Below are positions 14,419 to 21,746 of a DNA stretch of 23,792 nt, piece by piece (the stretch's first letter is position 1; each line of letters starts with the position of its first letter). The notes under the pieces were generated by a model. It saw nothing but the letters and a program-made list of their open reading frames with translations. It was not told the origin of the DNA and searched no databases. Source of the DNA: CALJUZ01 sp003387805 (GTDB taxonomy: Bacteria; Bacillota; Limnochordia; Limnochordales; ZCTH02-B6); assembly GCA_937975235.1 (NCBI GenBank), contig CALJUZ010000112.1:1-23792 (forward strand), read 5' to 3'. A program made the position numbers and the translations under genes.

Positions 14419-16503
14419 ATGGTCCAGTTTGAGACGCCCACCCGGGAAGTATTTTGGAACATCAAGCACTTCTGGCTGCTGTACGTCACCTTCGTCCCGG
14501 TGGTGCTCGCTTTCGCGTTCGGCGCCTGGAACCTCGTCCGCCGCTGGCGCCGCGGCAAGCCCGTCCAGCGCACGGACAACTGGCGCGAGCGGCTGGACGG
14601 GTTTTTCCGGGACGCCGTGGCCCAGGAGCAGATCCGCAAGGGCGACCGCCGGGCCGGCTTCTTCCACGTCTTGATTTCGTGGGGTTTCGTGGTGCTGTTC
14701 ATCGGCACCACGGTGGTGTTCATCCACGCGGACCTGCGCATTCCCTTGATGCAGGGCTGGTTTTACCTCGTTTTCCAGTCGCTGATTCTGGACCTGTTCG
14801 GTCTGGGCGCCATCGTCGGGCTGCTCATCGCGCTGTGGAACCGCTACGTCATCCGGCCCCGCCGGCTGACCCACGGCGTCTGGTCCGACGGCTTTATTCT
14901 CGTCTCGCTGCTGGTCATCATGGTGACCGGCTTTCTCGTTGAAGGCCTGCGCATCGTGGCCACGCAGGATCCGTGGGCCGCGTGGAGCCCCGTGGGCACC
15001 GCCACCGGGCGGCTGCTGGCGGCCGCGGGGTTGAGCGGGTTCGACGCGCAGCTGGCCGCCCACCGCTTCCTGTGGTGGTTCCACATGGCCGTCTCCTTCG
15101 TCTTTATCGGATACATTCCGTTCAGCAAGATGATGCACATGTTCACCTCGCCCGCGGCCATCTTCACCCGCAATCTGGGGAACAAAGGCAAGCTGGAGCC
15201 CATCGACATGGAGTCGATGGAGGAAGGACAGGTGCTGGGCGTCCGCACGCTGACGGACTTTACGTGGAAAGACCTGCTGGACTTGGACGCGTGCACCGAG
15301 TGCGGGCGCTGCCAGGCCGTCTGCCCCGCCTTCGCCGTGGGCAAGCCGCTGAACCCGAAGTACATCATTTTGAACATGCAAGAGCAGATGACCGCGGAAA
15401 TGGGCCGCTTCCCGTGGGACAAACCCGCGGGTGAGGCCCGGCCCATCGTGGGCACCTCCATCGAGCCCGAGGCGCTGTGGTCGTGCACCACGTGCCTGGC
15501 GTGCGTGGAGGCGTGCCCCGTGGAGATTGAGCATGTGCGCAAGATCGTGGACCTGCGGCGCTACCTGGTCATGGAGGAGGCGGACTTCCCGGAGACGGCC
15601 CAAGCCGCCGTCCAGGGCCTGGAGGACCGGGGCCACCCGTTCCGGGGCTCCGACGCGTCGCGGAGCGACTGGTACGCGGATTTGCCTTACGTGAGAGAGC
15701 TGGCCGAGGCGGGCCAGGCGGAGTACTTGTTCTTCGTGGGCGACGCGATCGCGTTCAACCAGCGCACGCAAAACATCGCCCGGGCCATGGCCAAGATTAT
15801 GCACGAGGCGGGGCTGGATTTCGCGGTGCTGGGCGAGGAGGAAACCAACAGCGGCGACGTGGCCCGCCGCATCGGCAACGAGTACTTGTACGAGATGTTC
15901 GCCCGCCAGAACATCGAGACGTTCCAGCGCTACGGCGTGAAAAAGATCGTCACCACGGACCCGCACGTCTTCCACACGTTCAAGAACGAGTACCCGGACT
16001 TCGGCGGCGAGTTCGAGGTCATTCACCACAGCCAGCTCATCCAGCAGCTGCTGGACGAAGGCCGCATCCAGGTGGAGAAGGGCAGGTTCGACCGTGTGAC
16101 GTACCACGATCCCTGCTACCTGGGGCGCCACAACGGCGAGTACGACGCGCCGCGGTTTGTGGTGGACGCATTGGGCGCGCAGCGCATCGAGATGGAACGC
16201 TCCCGGGAGCGGGCCTTCTGCTGCGGCGCGGGCGGCGGCCGCTACTTTATGGACGACCCGCCGGGCCAGCGCATCAACGTGGCCCGGGCGCGGGAAGCGG
16301 CGGCCACGGGCGCGGGCACCGTCTGCACCGCGTGCCCCTACTGCATGCTCATGATGGAGGACGGTCTGACGACGGTGGCCGCGGAAGCGGGCGCCGACGG
16401 GCCGCAAGTACAAACGAAAGACTTGGCGGAGCTGGTGGCGGAGGCCCTGGTGGTCCGGGCCGGGCAGGCCGCGGGCGGCGCGGCCGCAGGCCAGGAAAGC
16501 TGA
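14419..16503 (+). CDS. Membrane Fe-S oxidoreductase, probable ETF:menaquinone oxidoreductase
   Basis: A 694-aa protein with the layout of Bacillus YwjF and of the ETF:(methyl)menaquinone oxidoreductase (EMO) described in bacteria. Five membrane helices (about 18-40, 80-103, 113-140, 155-180 and 217-245) form a NarI-like, probably heme b-binding domain with suitably placed His residues. Two 4Fe-4S sets follow: Cys 292/295/298/302 and Cys 356/359/362/366. The C-terminal half is HdrD/CCG-like: Cys 566, the Cys pair 601-602, and CTAC at 636-639. The first CCG copy has DPHV (514-517) where many relatives have CPHC, so only one complete CCG set remains. ATG 14419 follows AGGAGGGG. Lying directly after etfBA, it should carry ETF electrons to menaquinone. 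The role is inferred from family and context. Confidence 0.88.
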   Translation: MVQFETPTREVFWNIKHFWLLYVTFVPVVLAFAFGAWNLVRRWRRGKPVQRTDNWRERLDGFFRDAVAQEQIRKGDRRAGFFHVLISWGFVVLFIGTTVVFIHADLRIPLMQGWFYLVFQSLILDLFGLGAIVGLLIALWNRYVIRPRRLTHGVWSDGFILVSLLVIMVTGFLVEGLRIVATQDPWAAWSPVGTATGRLLAAAGLSGFDAQLAAHRFLWWFHMAVSFVFIGYIPFSKMMHMFTSPAAIFTRNLGNKGKLEPIDMESMEEGQVLGVRTLTDFTWKDLLDLDACTECGRCQAVCPAFAVGKPLNPKYIILNMQEQMTAEMGRFPWDKPAGEARPIVGTSIEPEALWSCTTCLACVEACPVEIEHVRKIVDLRRYLVMEEADFPETAQAAVQGLEDRGHPFRGSDASRSDWYADLPYVRELAEAGQAEYLFFVGDAIAFNQRTQNIARAMAKIMHEAGLDFAVLGEEETNSGDVARRIGNEYLYEMFARQNIETFQRYGVKKIVTTDPHVFHTFKNEYPDFGGEFEVIHHSQLIQQLLDEGRIQVEKGRFDRVTYHDPCYLGRHNGEYDAPRFVVDALGAQRIEMERSRERAFCCGAGGGRYFMDDPPGQRINVARAREAAATGAGTVCTACPYCMLMMEDGLTTVAAEAGADGPQVQTKDLAELVAEALVVRAGQAAGGAAAGQES

Positions 16504-16518
16504 GCATCCGGCCGGCGG

Positions 16519-16550
16519 GCCGGACACGGCGCGGCCCGCGCCCGTCCGGC
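16519..16550 (+). other. GC-rich hairpin between the Fe-S oxidoreductase and acyl-CoA dehydrogenase genes
   Basis: GCCGGAC (16519-16525) pairs with GTCCGGC (16544-16550), and inside them GGCGC pairs with GCGCC around a 5-nt loop. No T-run follows. It is the second such element within the rightward operon. Confidence 0.4.
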
Positions 16551-16596
16551 GCCGCCGGCCTCGCGGCATCAATGGAGCGCGGGGAGGAACCGCCTG

Positions 16597-17769
16597 ATGG
16601 ATTTTCTTCTGAATGACGAACAGCGGCAAATCGTCGAGATGGTGCGGGAACTGGCCAAGGAGAAGGTGGCCCCCTACGCGGCGCAGTGGGACGCGGAGGA
16701 GCGCTTCCCGCACGAGCTGGTGGAAGTGTTTGCCGAGGCGGGGCTTCTGGGCCTGGCCGTGCCCGAGGAATACGGGGGCCTGGGCGCGCACCCGCTGACC
16801 CGGGTGGCGGTCATCGAGGAGCTGGCCAAAGTGGACGCCAGCGCGGCGCTGCTGGTCGCGGTGCAGGATTTGGGCATGACGCCCATTCTGGTCGGCGCCA
16901 GCGAGGAGCAGAAGGCGCGGTGGCTGCCCAAGTTCGCCTCGGGCGAATGGCTGTCGGCCTTCGGCCTCACCGAGCCGGGCGCGGGTTCGGATCCGGGCGG
17001 CATGGTCATGCGGGCCCGGCGCGAGGGCGACGAGTACGTGCTGAACGGCACGAAAATCTTCATCAGCAACGGCTCGGTGGCCCACGGCGTCACGGTGTTC
17101 GCCCGCACCGATCCGGACAGCCGGGGGCCCAAGGGCATCACGGCCTTTTTCGTCGAGAAGGGCACGCCGGGCTTCACCGCGGTGCCTATGAAGGGCAAGC
17201 TGGGCTTGCGGGCGTCGGACACGGCCGAGCTGGTCTTTGAAAACTGCCGCATCCCCGCGGCCAATCGCCTGGGGGAAGAAGGCGAAGGCTTCTCCATCGC
17301 CATGAAGACCCTGGACCGCTCGCGGCCCAATATCGCCGCCCAGGCTTTGGGCGTGGCCCAGGGGGCCTTTGACTACGCGTTGGGGTACATCCAGGAGCGG
17401 CAGCAGTTCGGCCGGCCGGTGGCGTCGTTCCAGGGCCTGCAGTTCATGCTGGCGGAAATGGCCACGGAGATCGAAGCCGCCCGCGGCCTGACGTACCAGG
17501 CCGCCATCCGGGTGCACGAGGAGGGCAAAGACGGCGCGCGGCTGGTCACCGCCAACCGCTATTCGGCCATGGCCAAGATGTACGCGACGGACGTGGCCAT
17601 GCGGGTGACCACCGATGCGGTGCAGCTTTTGGGCGGCTACGGCATCATGCGGGACTACCCGGTGGAGCGCATGATGCGGGACGCGAAGATCTTCCAGATC
17701 TACGAGGGCACCAATCAGATTCAGAAGATCGTCATCGCGAGGAGCTTTCTGGGAGGCGCCAAAGGTTGA
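16597..17769 (+). CDS. Acyl-CoA dehydrogenase, short/medium-chain type
   Basis: FAD enzyme of standard length (390 aa), oxidising an acyl-CoA and handing electrons to ETF. Family motifs: AFGLTEPGAGSD (about 125-136), KIFISNG, RQQFGRPVASFQ, QLLGGYGIMRDYPVER, and the catalytic Glu in IYEGTNQIQ (about 370). That Glu position fits butyryl/medium-chain or short branched-chain enzymes rather than isovaleryl- or long-chain ones. ATG 16597 follows GGGAGG by 9 nt. It sits in the etf operon and complements the long FadE made from the other operon, so the pair probably covers different chain lengths. Its stop overlaps the start of the next gene by four bases. The true substrate is not readable. Confidence 0.94.
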   Translation: MDFLLNDEQRQIVEMVRELAKEKVAPYAAQWDAEERFPHELVEVFAEAGLLGLAVPEEYGGLGAHPLTRVAVIEELAKVDASAALLVAVQDLGMTPILVGASEEQKARWLPKFASGEWLSAFGLTEPGAGSDPGGMVMRARREGDEYVLNGTKIFISNGSVAHGVTVFARTDPDSRGPKGITAFFVEKGTPGFTAVPMKGKLGLRASDTAELVFENCRIPAANRLGEEGEGFSIAMKTLDRSRPNIAAQALGVAQGAFDYALGYIQERQQFGRPVASFQGLQFMLAEMATEIEAARGLTYQAAIRVHEEGKDGARLVTANRYSAMAKMYATDVAMRVTTDAVQLLGGYGIMRDYPVERMMRDAKIFQIYEGTNQIQKIVIARSFLGGAKG

Positions 17770-18860
17770 CGGGCGCGAAGCCGGACGGCGCCGTGCCGGC
17801 GGCCGAGGAAAGGCGCGGCTCCGCCCGGGGGCCGCGTCTTCCTGATCACGTCGCGCGGCTGGAGGTGCCCACGCCGTATCCCGTGGGCCCCGTCAATGTG
17901 TACGTCGTTTTCGGACGCCGCCTGACTTTGGTGGACGTGGGGCCCAACACCGACGACGGCGAGGCCGCGCTCCTGGACGGCTTGCGGGAGCTGGGTCTGG
18001 CGCCGGCGGACATCGAGCAAATCGTCATTACGCACCCGCACGTGGATCACCACGGCGGGCTGGATCGCTTTTTGCGGCGCCACCCGGGCGCGAAGGTGTT
18101 CGCGCATTGGGCCGCGGCGCCCTTTTTCGGCGGCGAGCCCGCGGCCCGGCTGGGCTTTTACGAGCGCTGGCTGACGCAAACGGGCCTGCCGGCGCCGCTG
18201 GTCCAGGCCTCGCTGCGGGGGCTGGCGGGCCTCGGCATGCTGGAGCCTAAGGCGAAACCGCACCGGTGGCTTCAGGACGGGGACTTGCTGATCATGGGGG
18301 ACTGGGTCTGGCGGGTCCTGCACACGCCGGGCCACTCGGGCGCCCAAGTGTGCCTCTATCACGAGCCCAGCGGCACCATGTTCACCGCGGACCACGTGCT
18401 GCCGGACGTTTCGTCCAACGCGATCATCGAGCCGCCGCCCGCGGCAGGCGCCGGGCGGCCGCGCACGCTGGTGCAGTACCTGGACGCGCTGCGGCGGGTG
18501 GCCGCGCTGCCGGTGCGGCTGGCTCTGCCCGGGCACGGCCGGCCCTTTGCCGGCGTGGCCGCGCTGGTGCACCAGCGGCTGGACATGCACGGGCGGCGGC
18601 TGCAGCATTTGCTGCGGCGCCTGCAGGACGGGCCCGCCACCGTGTTCGAGCTGGCGCGGGCCATGTTCGCCGAGGCCTCGGGGCAGCAGCTGGTGCTGGC
18701 GCTTTCGGAAGTGCAGGGGCATCTGGACGTGCTGGAGGCGCTGGAGAAAGTGCGGAGCGGGCCGGCGCCGGCGGGCGGGGACCCGGCCGGAGCCCTGGTT
18801 TACAGCGCCGTGGGGAGCGGCGAGGCGGACGGCGCGGCCCCGGCGGGCCGGGCCGAGTAA
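17766..18860 (+). CDS. MBL-fold hydrolase with C-terminal winged-helix domain
   Basis: A 364-aa metallo-beta-lactamase-fold protein of the LACTB2/glyoxalase II-like group. Metal ligands: THPHVDHHGG (His 90, His 92, Asp 94, His 95), the His in TPGHSG (about 190), Asp 209 in TADHVLP, and the His in LPGHGRP (about 258). The last 100 residues are helical and look like the winged-helix domain typical of this group. The start is TTG 17766, overlapping the acyl-CoA dehydrogenase stop (TTGA), with GGGAGG about 10 nt upstream. No ATG occurs near the domain start. Translational coupling to an acyl-CoA dehydrogenase suggests a thioesterase-type or other ester-cleaving job in fatty-acid breakdown, but the family is broad and the substrate is unknown. 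Confidence 0.88.
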   Translation: MTGAKPDGAVPAAEERRGSARGPRLPDHVARLEVPTPYPVGPVNVYVVFGRRLTLVDVGPNTDDGEAALLDGLRELGLAPADIEQIVITHPHVDHHGGLDRFLRRHPGAKVFAHWAAAPFFGGEPAARLGFYERWLTQTGLPAPLVQASLRGLAGLGMLEPKAKPHRWLQDGDLLIMGDWVWRVLHTPGHSGAQVCLYHEPSGTMFTADHVLPDVSSNAIIEPPPAAGAGRPRTLVQYLDALRRVAALPVRLALPGHGRPFAGVAALVHQRLDMHGRRLQHLLRRLQDGPATVFELARAMFAEASGQQLVLALSEVQGHLDVLEALEKVRSGPAPAGGDPAGALVYSAVGSGEADGAAPAGRAE

Positions 18861-18876
18861 GTGAATGAGTTGACTA

Positions 18877-18905
18877 TTGACAACTCCCGGCGGTGCTTCT
18901 ATAAT
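18877..18905 (+). promoter_or_regulatory. Consensus sigma-A promoter of the met operon
   Basis: TTGACA at 18877-18882, 17-nt spacer, TATAAT at 18900-18905: both boxes perfect. Transcription should begin near 18912, about 50 nt before the riboswitch. It starts 17 nt after the stop of the MBL-fold gene, so the met operon has its own promoter. No separate terminator for the upstream operon is visible; readthrough would meet the riboswitch terminator. Confidence 0.92.
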
Positions 18906-18959
18906 CGTCCCAACGCAACAATTGAAAAACGCGTCGACTTGGTCGATGCCGCAATGCGA

Positions 18960-19086
18960 CTCTTATCCAGAGCGGCGGAGGGACTGGCCCGATGAAGCCC
19001 GGCAACCGGCGTTCGCTCCCGGCGAACGCAAGGTGCTAATTCCTGCCGAACGCCGGCCTGAGGCTCGGCGTTTGGAGAGATGAGAG
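18960..19086 (+). ncRNA. SAM-I riboswitch (S box) aptamer
   Basis: Senses S-adenosylmethionine and shuts off methionine uptake genes when it is plentiful. P1 is CTCTTATC (18960-18967) with GATGAGAG (19079-19086). After it come the family core segments AGAGCGGCGGAGGGACTGGC (18970-18989), GATGAAGCCCGGCAACC (18991-19007, kink-turn and P2) and GGTGCTAATTCC (19032-19043). P3 is GCGTTCGC/GCGAACGC (19009-19016 with 19022-19029). P4 is AACGCCG/CGGCGTT (19049-19055 with 19066-19072). All conserved single-stranded elements of the class are present, so the call is firm. Confidence 0.97.
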
Positions 19087-19136
19087 GAGGCACGACGAAA
19101 TGTTTGTACCTCTTCTCGTGCGGGAAGGGGTTTTTT
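19082..19136 (+). terminator. Riboswitch expression platform: antiterminator and intrinsic terminator
   Basis: The terminator is CCTCTTCTC (19109-19117), loop GTGC, GGGAAGGGG (19122-19130) and T6 (19131-19136), with all nine positions paired including G-U. The competing antiterminator is GAGAGGAGG (19082-19090) pairing with the same CCTCTTCTC. Its first five bases belong to the 3' strand of P1. With SAM bound, P1 holds them and the terminator forms; without SAM the antiterminator wins and metNIQ is transcribed. The terminator 3' arm is also the only Shine-Dalgarno-like purine run near the operon start. Confidence 0.93.
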
Positions 19137-19197
19137 GTTGCACGGCAACGGCTTTCTGAACCACCGCGGCAACGGTTTCGCTTCCGGCGGCCTTCCG

Positions 19198-19944
19198 ATG
19201 CTTCGGCTGGAAAACGTTCACAAAACGTACGGCCGCGGCGCCGGTCAGGTGCAGGCGCTGCGGGGCGTGTCCATCGACGTGATGCCGGGCGAGATTTTCG
19301 GCATTATCGGCCTCAGCGGCGCGGGCAAGAGCACCTTGATCCGCTGCATCAACCTGCTGGAGCGGCCGCAGTCGGGCCGGGTGTACATCGACGGCGTGGA
19401 CGTCACGGATTTCAAAGGCAAGGCGCTGCGCACCGTGCGCCGGCACATCGGCATGGTGTTTCAGCATTTCAATCTGCTGACCAACCGCACCGCCCTGGCC
19501 AACGTGACGTTTCCCATGGAGATCGTGGGCGTGCCGCGCCAGGAGCGGGAGCGCCGCGCGCTGGAATTGCTCGAATTCGTCGGTTTGCGCGCGAAGGCCC
19601 ATCGGTACCCGGCGGAGCTCAGCGGCGGCGAAAAGCAGCGGGTGGGCATCGCCCGGGCCTTGGCCACGGAGCCGCGGATTTTGCTGTGCGACGAGCCGAC
19701 TTCCGCTTTGGATCCCGAAACAACCACTTCGTTTTTGAACTTGCTGAAGGACATCAACCGGCGGCTGGGGCTGACCATCGTCATGGTGACGCACCAGATG
19801 CACGTCGTGCGGGCGGTGTGCGGCCGGGTGGCCGTGCTGGACCAAGGCCGGGTGGCCGAGCTGGGCACCGTGTCGCAAGTGTTTGACGCGCCGCGGACGG
19901 AGGCCGCGCGCCGGTTGGTGAAGGAGGCGGCCGTGGGTGCTTAA
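19198..19944 (+). CDS. metN: Methionine ABC transporter ATP-binding protein
   Basis: ATPase of the methionine importer (248 aa). Walker A GLSGAGKST (38-46), Q-loop Gln 89, signature LSGGEKQ (141-147), Walker B ILLCDEP (161-167) and the switch His 199 are intact. The protein stops about 95 residues short of classical MetN (about 340 aa): the C-terminal NIL domain, which binds methionine and inhibits transport, is absent, with metI beginning at once. I start at ATG 19198 because family members begin MxxLxNVxKxY there. That ATG lacks a good ribosome-binding site, while in-frame TTGs at 19135 and 19138 follow GGGAAGGGG and would add about 20 residues. The two choices cannot be settled here. Identity as the methionine transporter rests on the SAM riboswitch and on MetI/MetQ. 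Confidence 0.92.
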   Translation: MLRLENVHKTYGRGAGQVQALRGVSIDVMPGEIFGIIGLSGAGKSTLIRCINLLERPQSGRVYIDGVDVTDFKGKALRTVRRHIGMVFQHFNLLTNRTALANVTFPMEIVGVPRQERERRALELLEFVGLRAKAHRYPAELSGGEKQRVGIARALATEPRILLCDEPTSALDPETTTSFLNLLKDINRRLGLTIVMVTHQMHVVRAVCGRVAVLDQGRVAELGTVSQVFDAPRTEAARRLVKEAAVGA

Positions 19945-20605
19945 CCAGCAGGTGCTGCAGATGCTGTGGCCCGCTTTGTGGGAGACGCTGTACATGGTGG
20001 CGGGGTCGGTGTTTTTCGGCCACCTGTTCGGCATCCCGCTGGGCGTGCTCGTGGTGGTGACGAGCCCGGGGCACATTCTGCCCAACCGGCTGGTGCACCG
20101 GGTGGCCGGTGTCATCGTCAACATCGGGCGCTCCATTCCGTTCATCATTTTGATGGTGGCCATCATCCCGTTTACGCGGTGGGTGGTGGGTACGTCCATC
20201 GGCACCACCGCGGCCATCGTGCCGCTGTCGGTGGCGGCCGTTCCGTATGTGGCGCGGCTGGTGGAGACGGCCCTCCACGAAGTGGACATGGGCGTCATCG
20301 AAGCCGCGCAGAGCATGGGTGCGACTCCGTGGCAAGTCATTTACAAAGTGCTGCTGCCCGAGAGCCTGCCGTCCCTTGTATTGGGGGTGACCATAACGAC
20401 TATCAGCCTCGTCAGCTATTCCGCCATGGCCGGCGCCATCGGCGCCGGGGGCCTGGGCGACTTGGCCATCCGGTTCGGCTACCAGCGCTTCCGCGGCGAC
20501 GTCATGCTCTACACCGTCGTCGTTCTGGTGGTGCTGGTGCAGGTCATTCAGATGCTGGGCAACTTCATCGCGAGGCGGGTGGATCATCGGCATCCGCAGT
20601 CGTGA
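19937..20605 (+). CDS. metI: Methionine ABC transporter permease
   Basis: Membrane subunit of the methionine importer (222 aa, typical MetI length). There are about five transmembrane segments, at roughly 17-42, 56-80, 87-107, 145-170 and 188-212. The EAA coupling loop EAAQSMGATPWQVIYKVLLP (122-141) contacts MetN. GTG 19937 overlaps the metN stop by 8 nt, and AAGGAGG lies 9 nt upstream inside metN, so the pair is translationally coupled. The signature GRSIPFIILMVAIIPFTR is strongly conserved in MetI proteins. Confidence 0.95.
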   Translation: MLNQQVLQMLWPALWETLYMVAGSVFFGHLFGIPLGVLVVVTSPGHILPNRLVHRVAGVIVNIGRSIPFIILMVAIIPFTRWVVGTSIGTTAAIVPLSVAAVPYVARLVETALHEVDMGVIEAAQSMGATPWQVIYKVLLPESLPSLVLGVTITTISLVSYSAMAGAIGAGGLGDLAIRFGYQRFRGDVMLYTVVVLVVLVQVIQMLGNFIARRVDHRHPQS

Positions 20606-20683
20606 CGGGGACCGGCAAGGTGCGCAAGGCGGCGGTTCACGCCGTGAAATCAGAAGAGGACTAATACTGGGAGGGTTTCGAAG

Positions 20684-21478
20684 GTGAAGATTTCGTCGCT
20701 TCGTATGGCTGCCGTGCTGCTGCTGGTTTTGGCGCTGGGCGCCGCGGGCGCGCAGGCGCAGACGGTCATCACCGTCGGCGCGACGCCGGTGCCGCATGCG
20801 GAGGTCTTGGAGTTCATCAAGCCCATCCTGCAGGCCGACGGCATCGAGCTGCGCATCGTGGAGTTCACGGACTACGTGCTGCCCAACCTGGCGCTGGCCG
20901 ACGGCGAGCTGGACGCCAACTACTTCCAGCACATTCCGTATCTGGAGACGTTCGCGGCGGATCACCGGCTGGACCTGACCGTGCTGGTGGGCGTGCACAT
21001 CGAGCCCATGGGCCTGTACAGCCAGCGCATCGGCAGCCTGGACGAGCTGCGCAGCGGCGCGACGGTGGCCATTCCCAACGACGCCACCAACGGCGGCCGG
21101 GCCCTTTTGCTGCTGCAGGAGGCCGGGCTTATCCGGCTGGCCGAAGGTGCGGGCATTACGGCCACGGTGTTTGACGTGGCGGAGAACCCGCGGAACCTCC
21201 GCTTCCGGGAGCTGGAGGCGCCACTGCTGCCCCGGGCGCTGGCCGACGTGGACGCCGCGGTCATCAACACCAACTACGCTTTGGAGGCGGGGCTGGTGCC
21301 GCTGCAGGACGCCATCGTCATTGAAGGCGCCGAGTCGCCGTACGTCAACGTGGTGGCGGTGCGGACCGGCGACGAAACGAACCCGGCGCTGCTGAAGCTG
21401 GCTGAGGCGCTGACGCGGCCGGAGGTGCGCGAGTTCATTCTGGAGAAGTACGAGGGTGCAGTGGTGCCCGTGTTCTGA
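20684..21478 (+). CDS. metQ: Methionine ABC transporter substrate-binding protein (no lipobox)
   Basis: NlpA/MetQ-family binding protein (264 aa) that delivers methionine to MetNI outside the cytoplasmic membrane. Recognisable are VGATPVPHAEVLEF (about 31-44), the ANYFQHIPYLE segment, VAIPNDATNGGRALLLL and VINTNYALEAGL, all family hallmarks. The signal peptide (1-25) ends in GAQA|QT and has no cysteine at or near the cleavage site, so it is not lipid-anchored in the normal way. GTG 20684 has GGGAGGG 8 nt upstream. It is separated from metI by 78 nt with no further gene, but is clearly part of the same operon. Confidence 0.94.
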   Translation: MKISSLRMAAVLLLVLALGAAGAQAQTVITVGATPVPHAEVLEFIKPILQADGIELRIVEFTDYVLPNLALADGELDANYFQHIPYLETFAADHRLDLTVLVGVHIEPMGLYSQRIGSLDELRSGATVAIPNDATNGGRALLLLQEAGLIRLAEGAGITATVFDVAENPRNLRFRELEAPLLPRALADVDAAVINTNYALEAGLVPLQDAIVIEGAESPYVNVVAVRTGDETNPALLKLAEALTRPEVREFILEKYEGAVVPVF

Positions 21479-21627
21479 CGGCACCATTCGGCGCGTCCGC
21501 GCCGTGACGCTGCCGCCCGGTCGGGACGGCGCAGGAGGCGCGCTGAAAACGGAGAACATTGGAAGCGGGGGAGGCCGCGGGCGGTGCCGGCGGGCCGAAC
21601 CCGCTTTTTCCGTCGGGCGAGGGCAGA

Positions 21628-21649
21628 CCGCCGGCCGCAGGGCCGGCGG
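21628..21649 (+). terminator. Hairpin downstream of metQ, possible terminator
   Basis: CCGCCGGCC / GGCCGGCGG, a perfect 9-bp stem with a GCAG loop, in the 268-nt gap between metQ and the enoyl-CoA hydratase. No T-run follows. The gap holds nothing else I can support: no convincing promoter and no coding sequence with a ribosome-binding site. Open frames through it are products of the GC content. Confidence 0.35.
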
Positions 21650-21746
21650 AAGCCGGCGGCGCGCCGGCCGGGTGCGCCAAGCCGTCACGATGCCCAAACC
21701 GGCGCTGGTGCAGCGCCGGCGCGGGCAATACACGGAGGTGGCAGGT

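Noticed and set aside
15943..15990. DPHV in the oxidoreductase taken as a sequencing error or inactivating mutation
   Set aside because: The flanking residues (VTT, HTFKNEYPDFGG) are well kept and the frame is intact, and I recall DPH-type variants among YwjF-like proteins. It is better treated as a subfamily feature.
13849..17517. A 1222-codon open frame on the minus strand, antisense to etfA, the Fe-S oxidoreductase and the dehydrogenase
   Set aside because: Same reasoning: it crosses three well-defined opposite genes and their gaps, shows no family motif and has biased composition typical of a shadow frame.
19135..19197. Separate leader peptide starting at TTG 19135 or 19138
   Set aside because: The frame has no stop before metN, so it is either the true N-terminus of MetN or untranslated leader. 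It cannot be an independent leader peptide.
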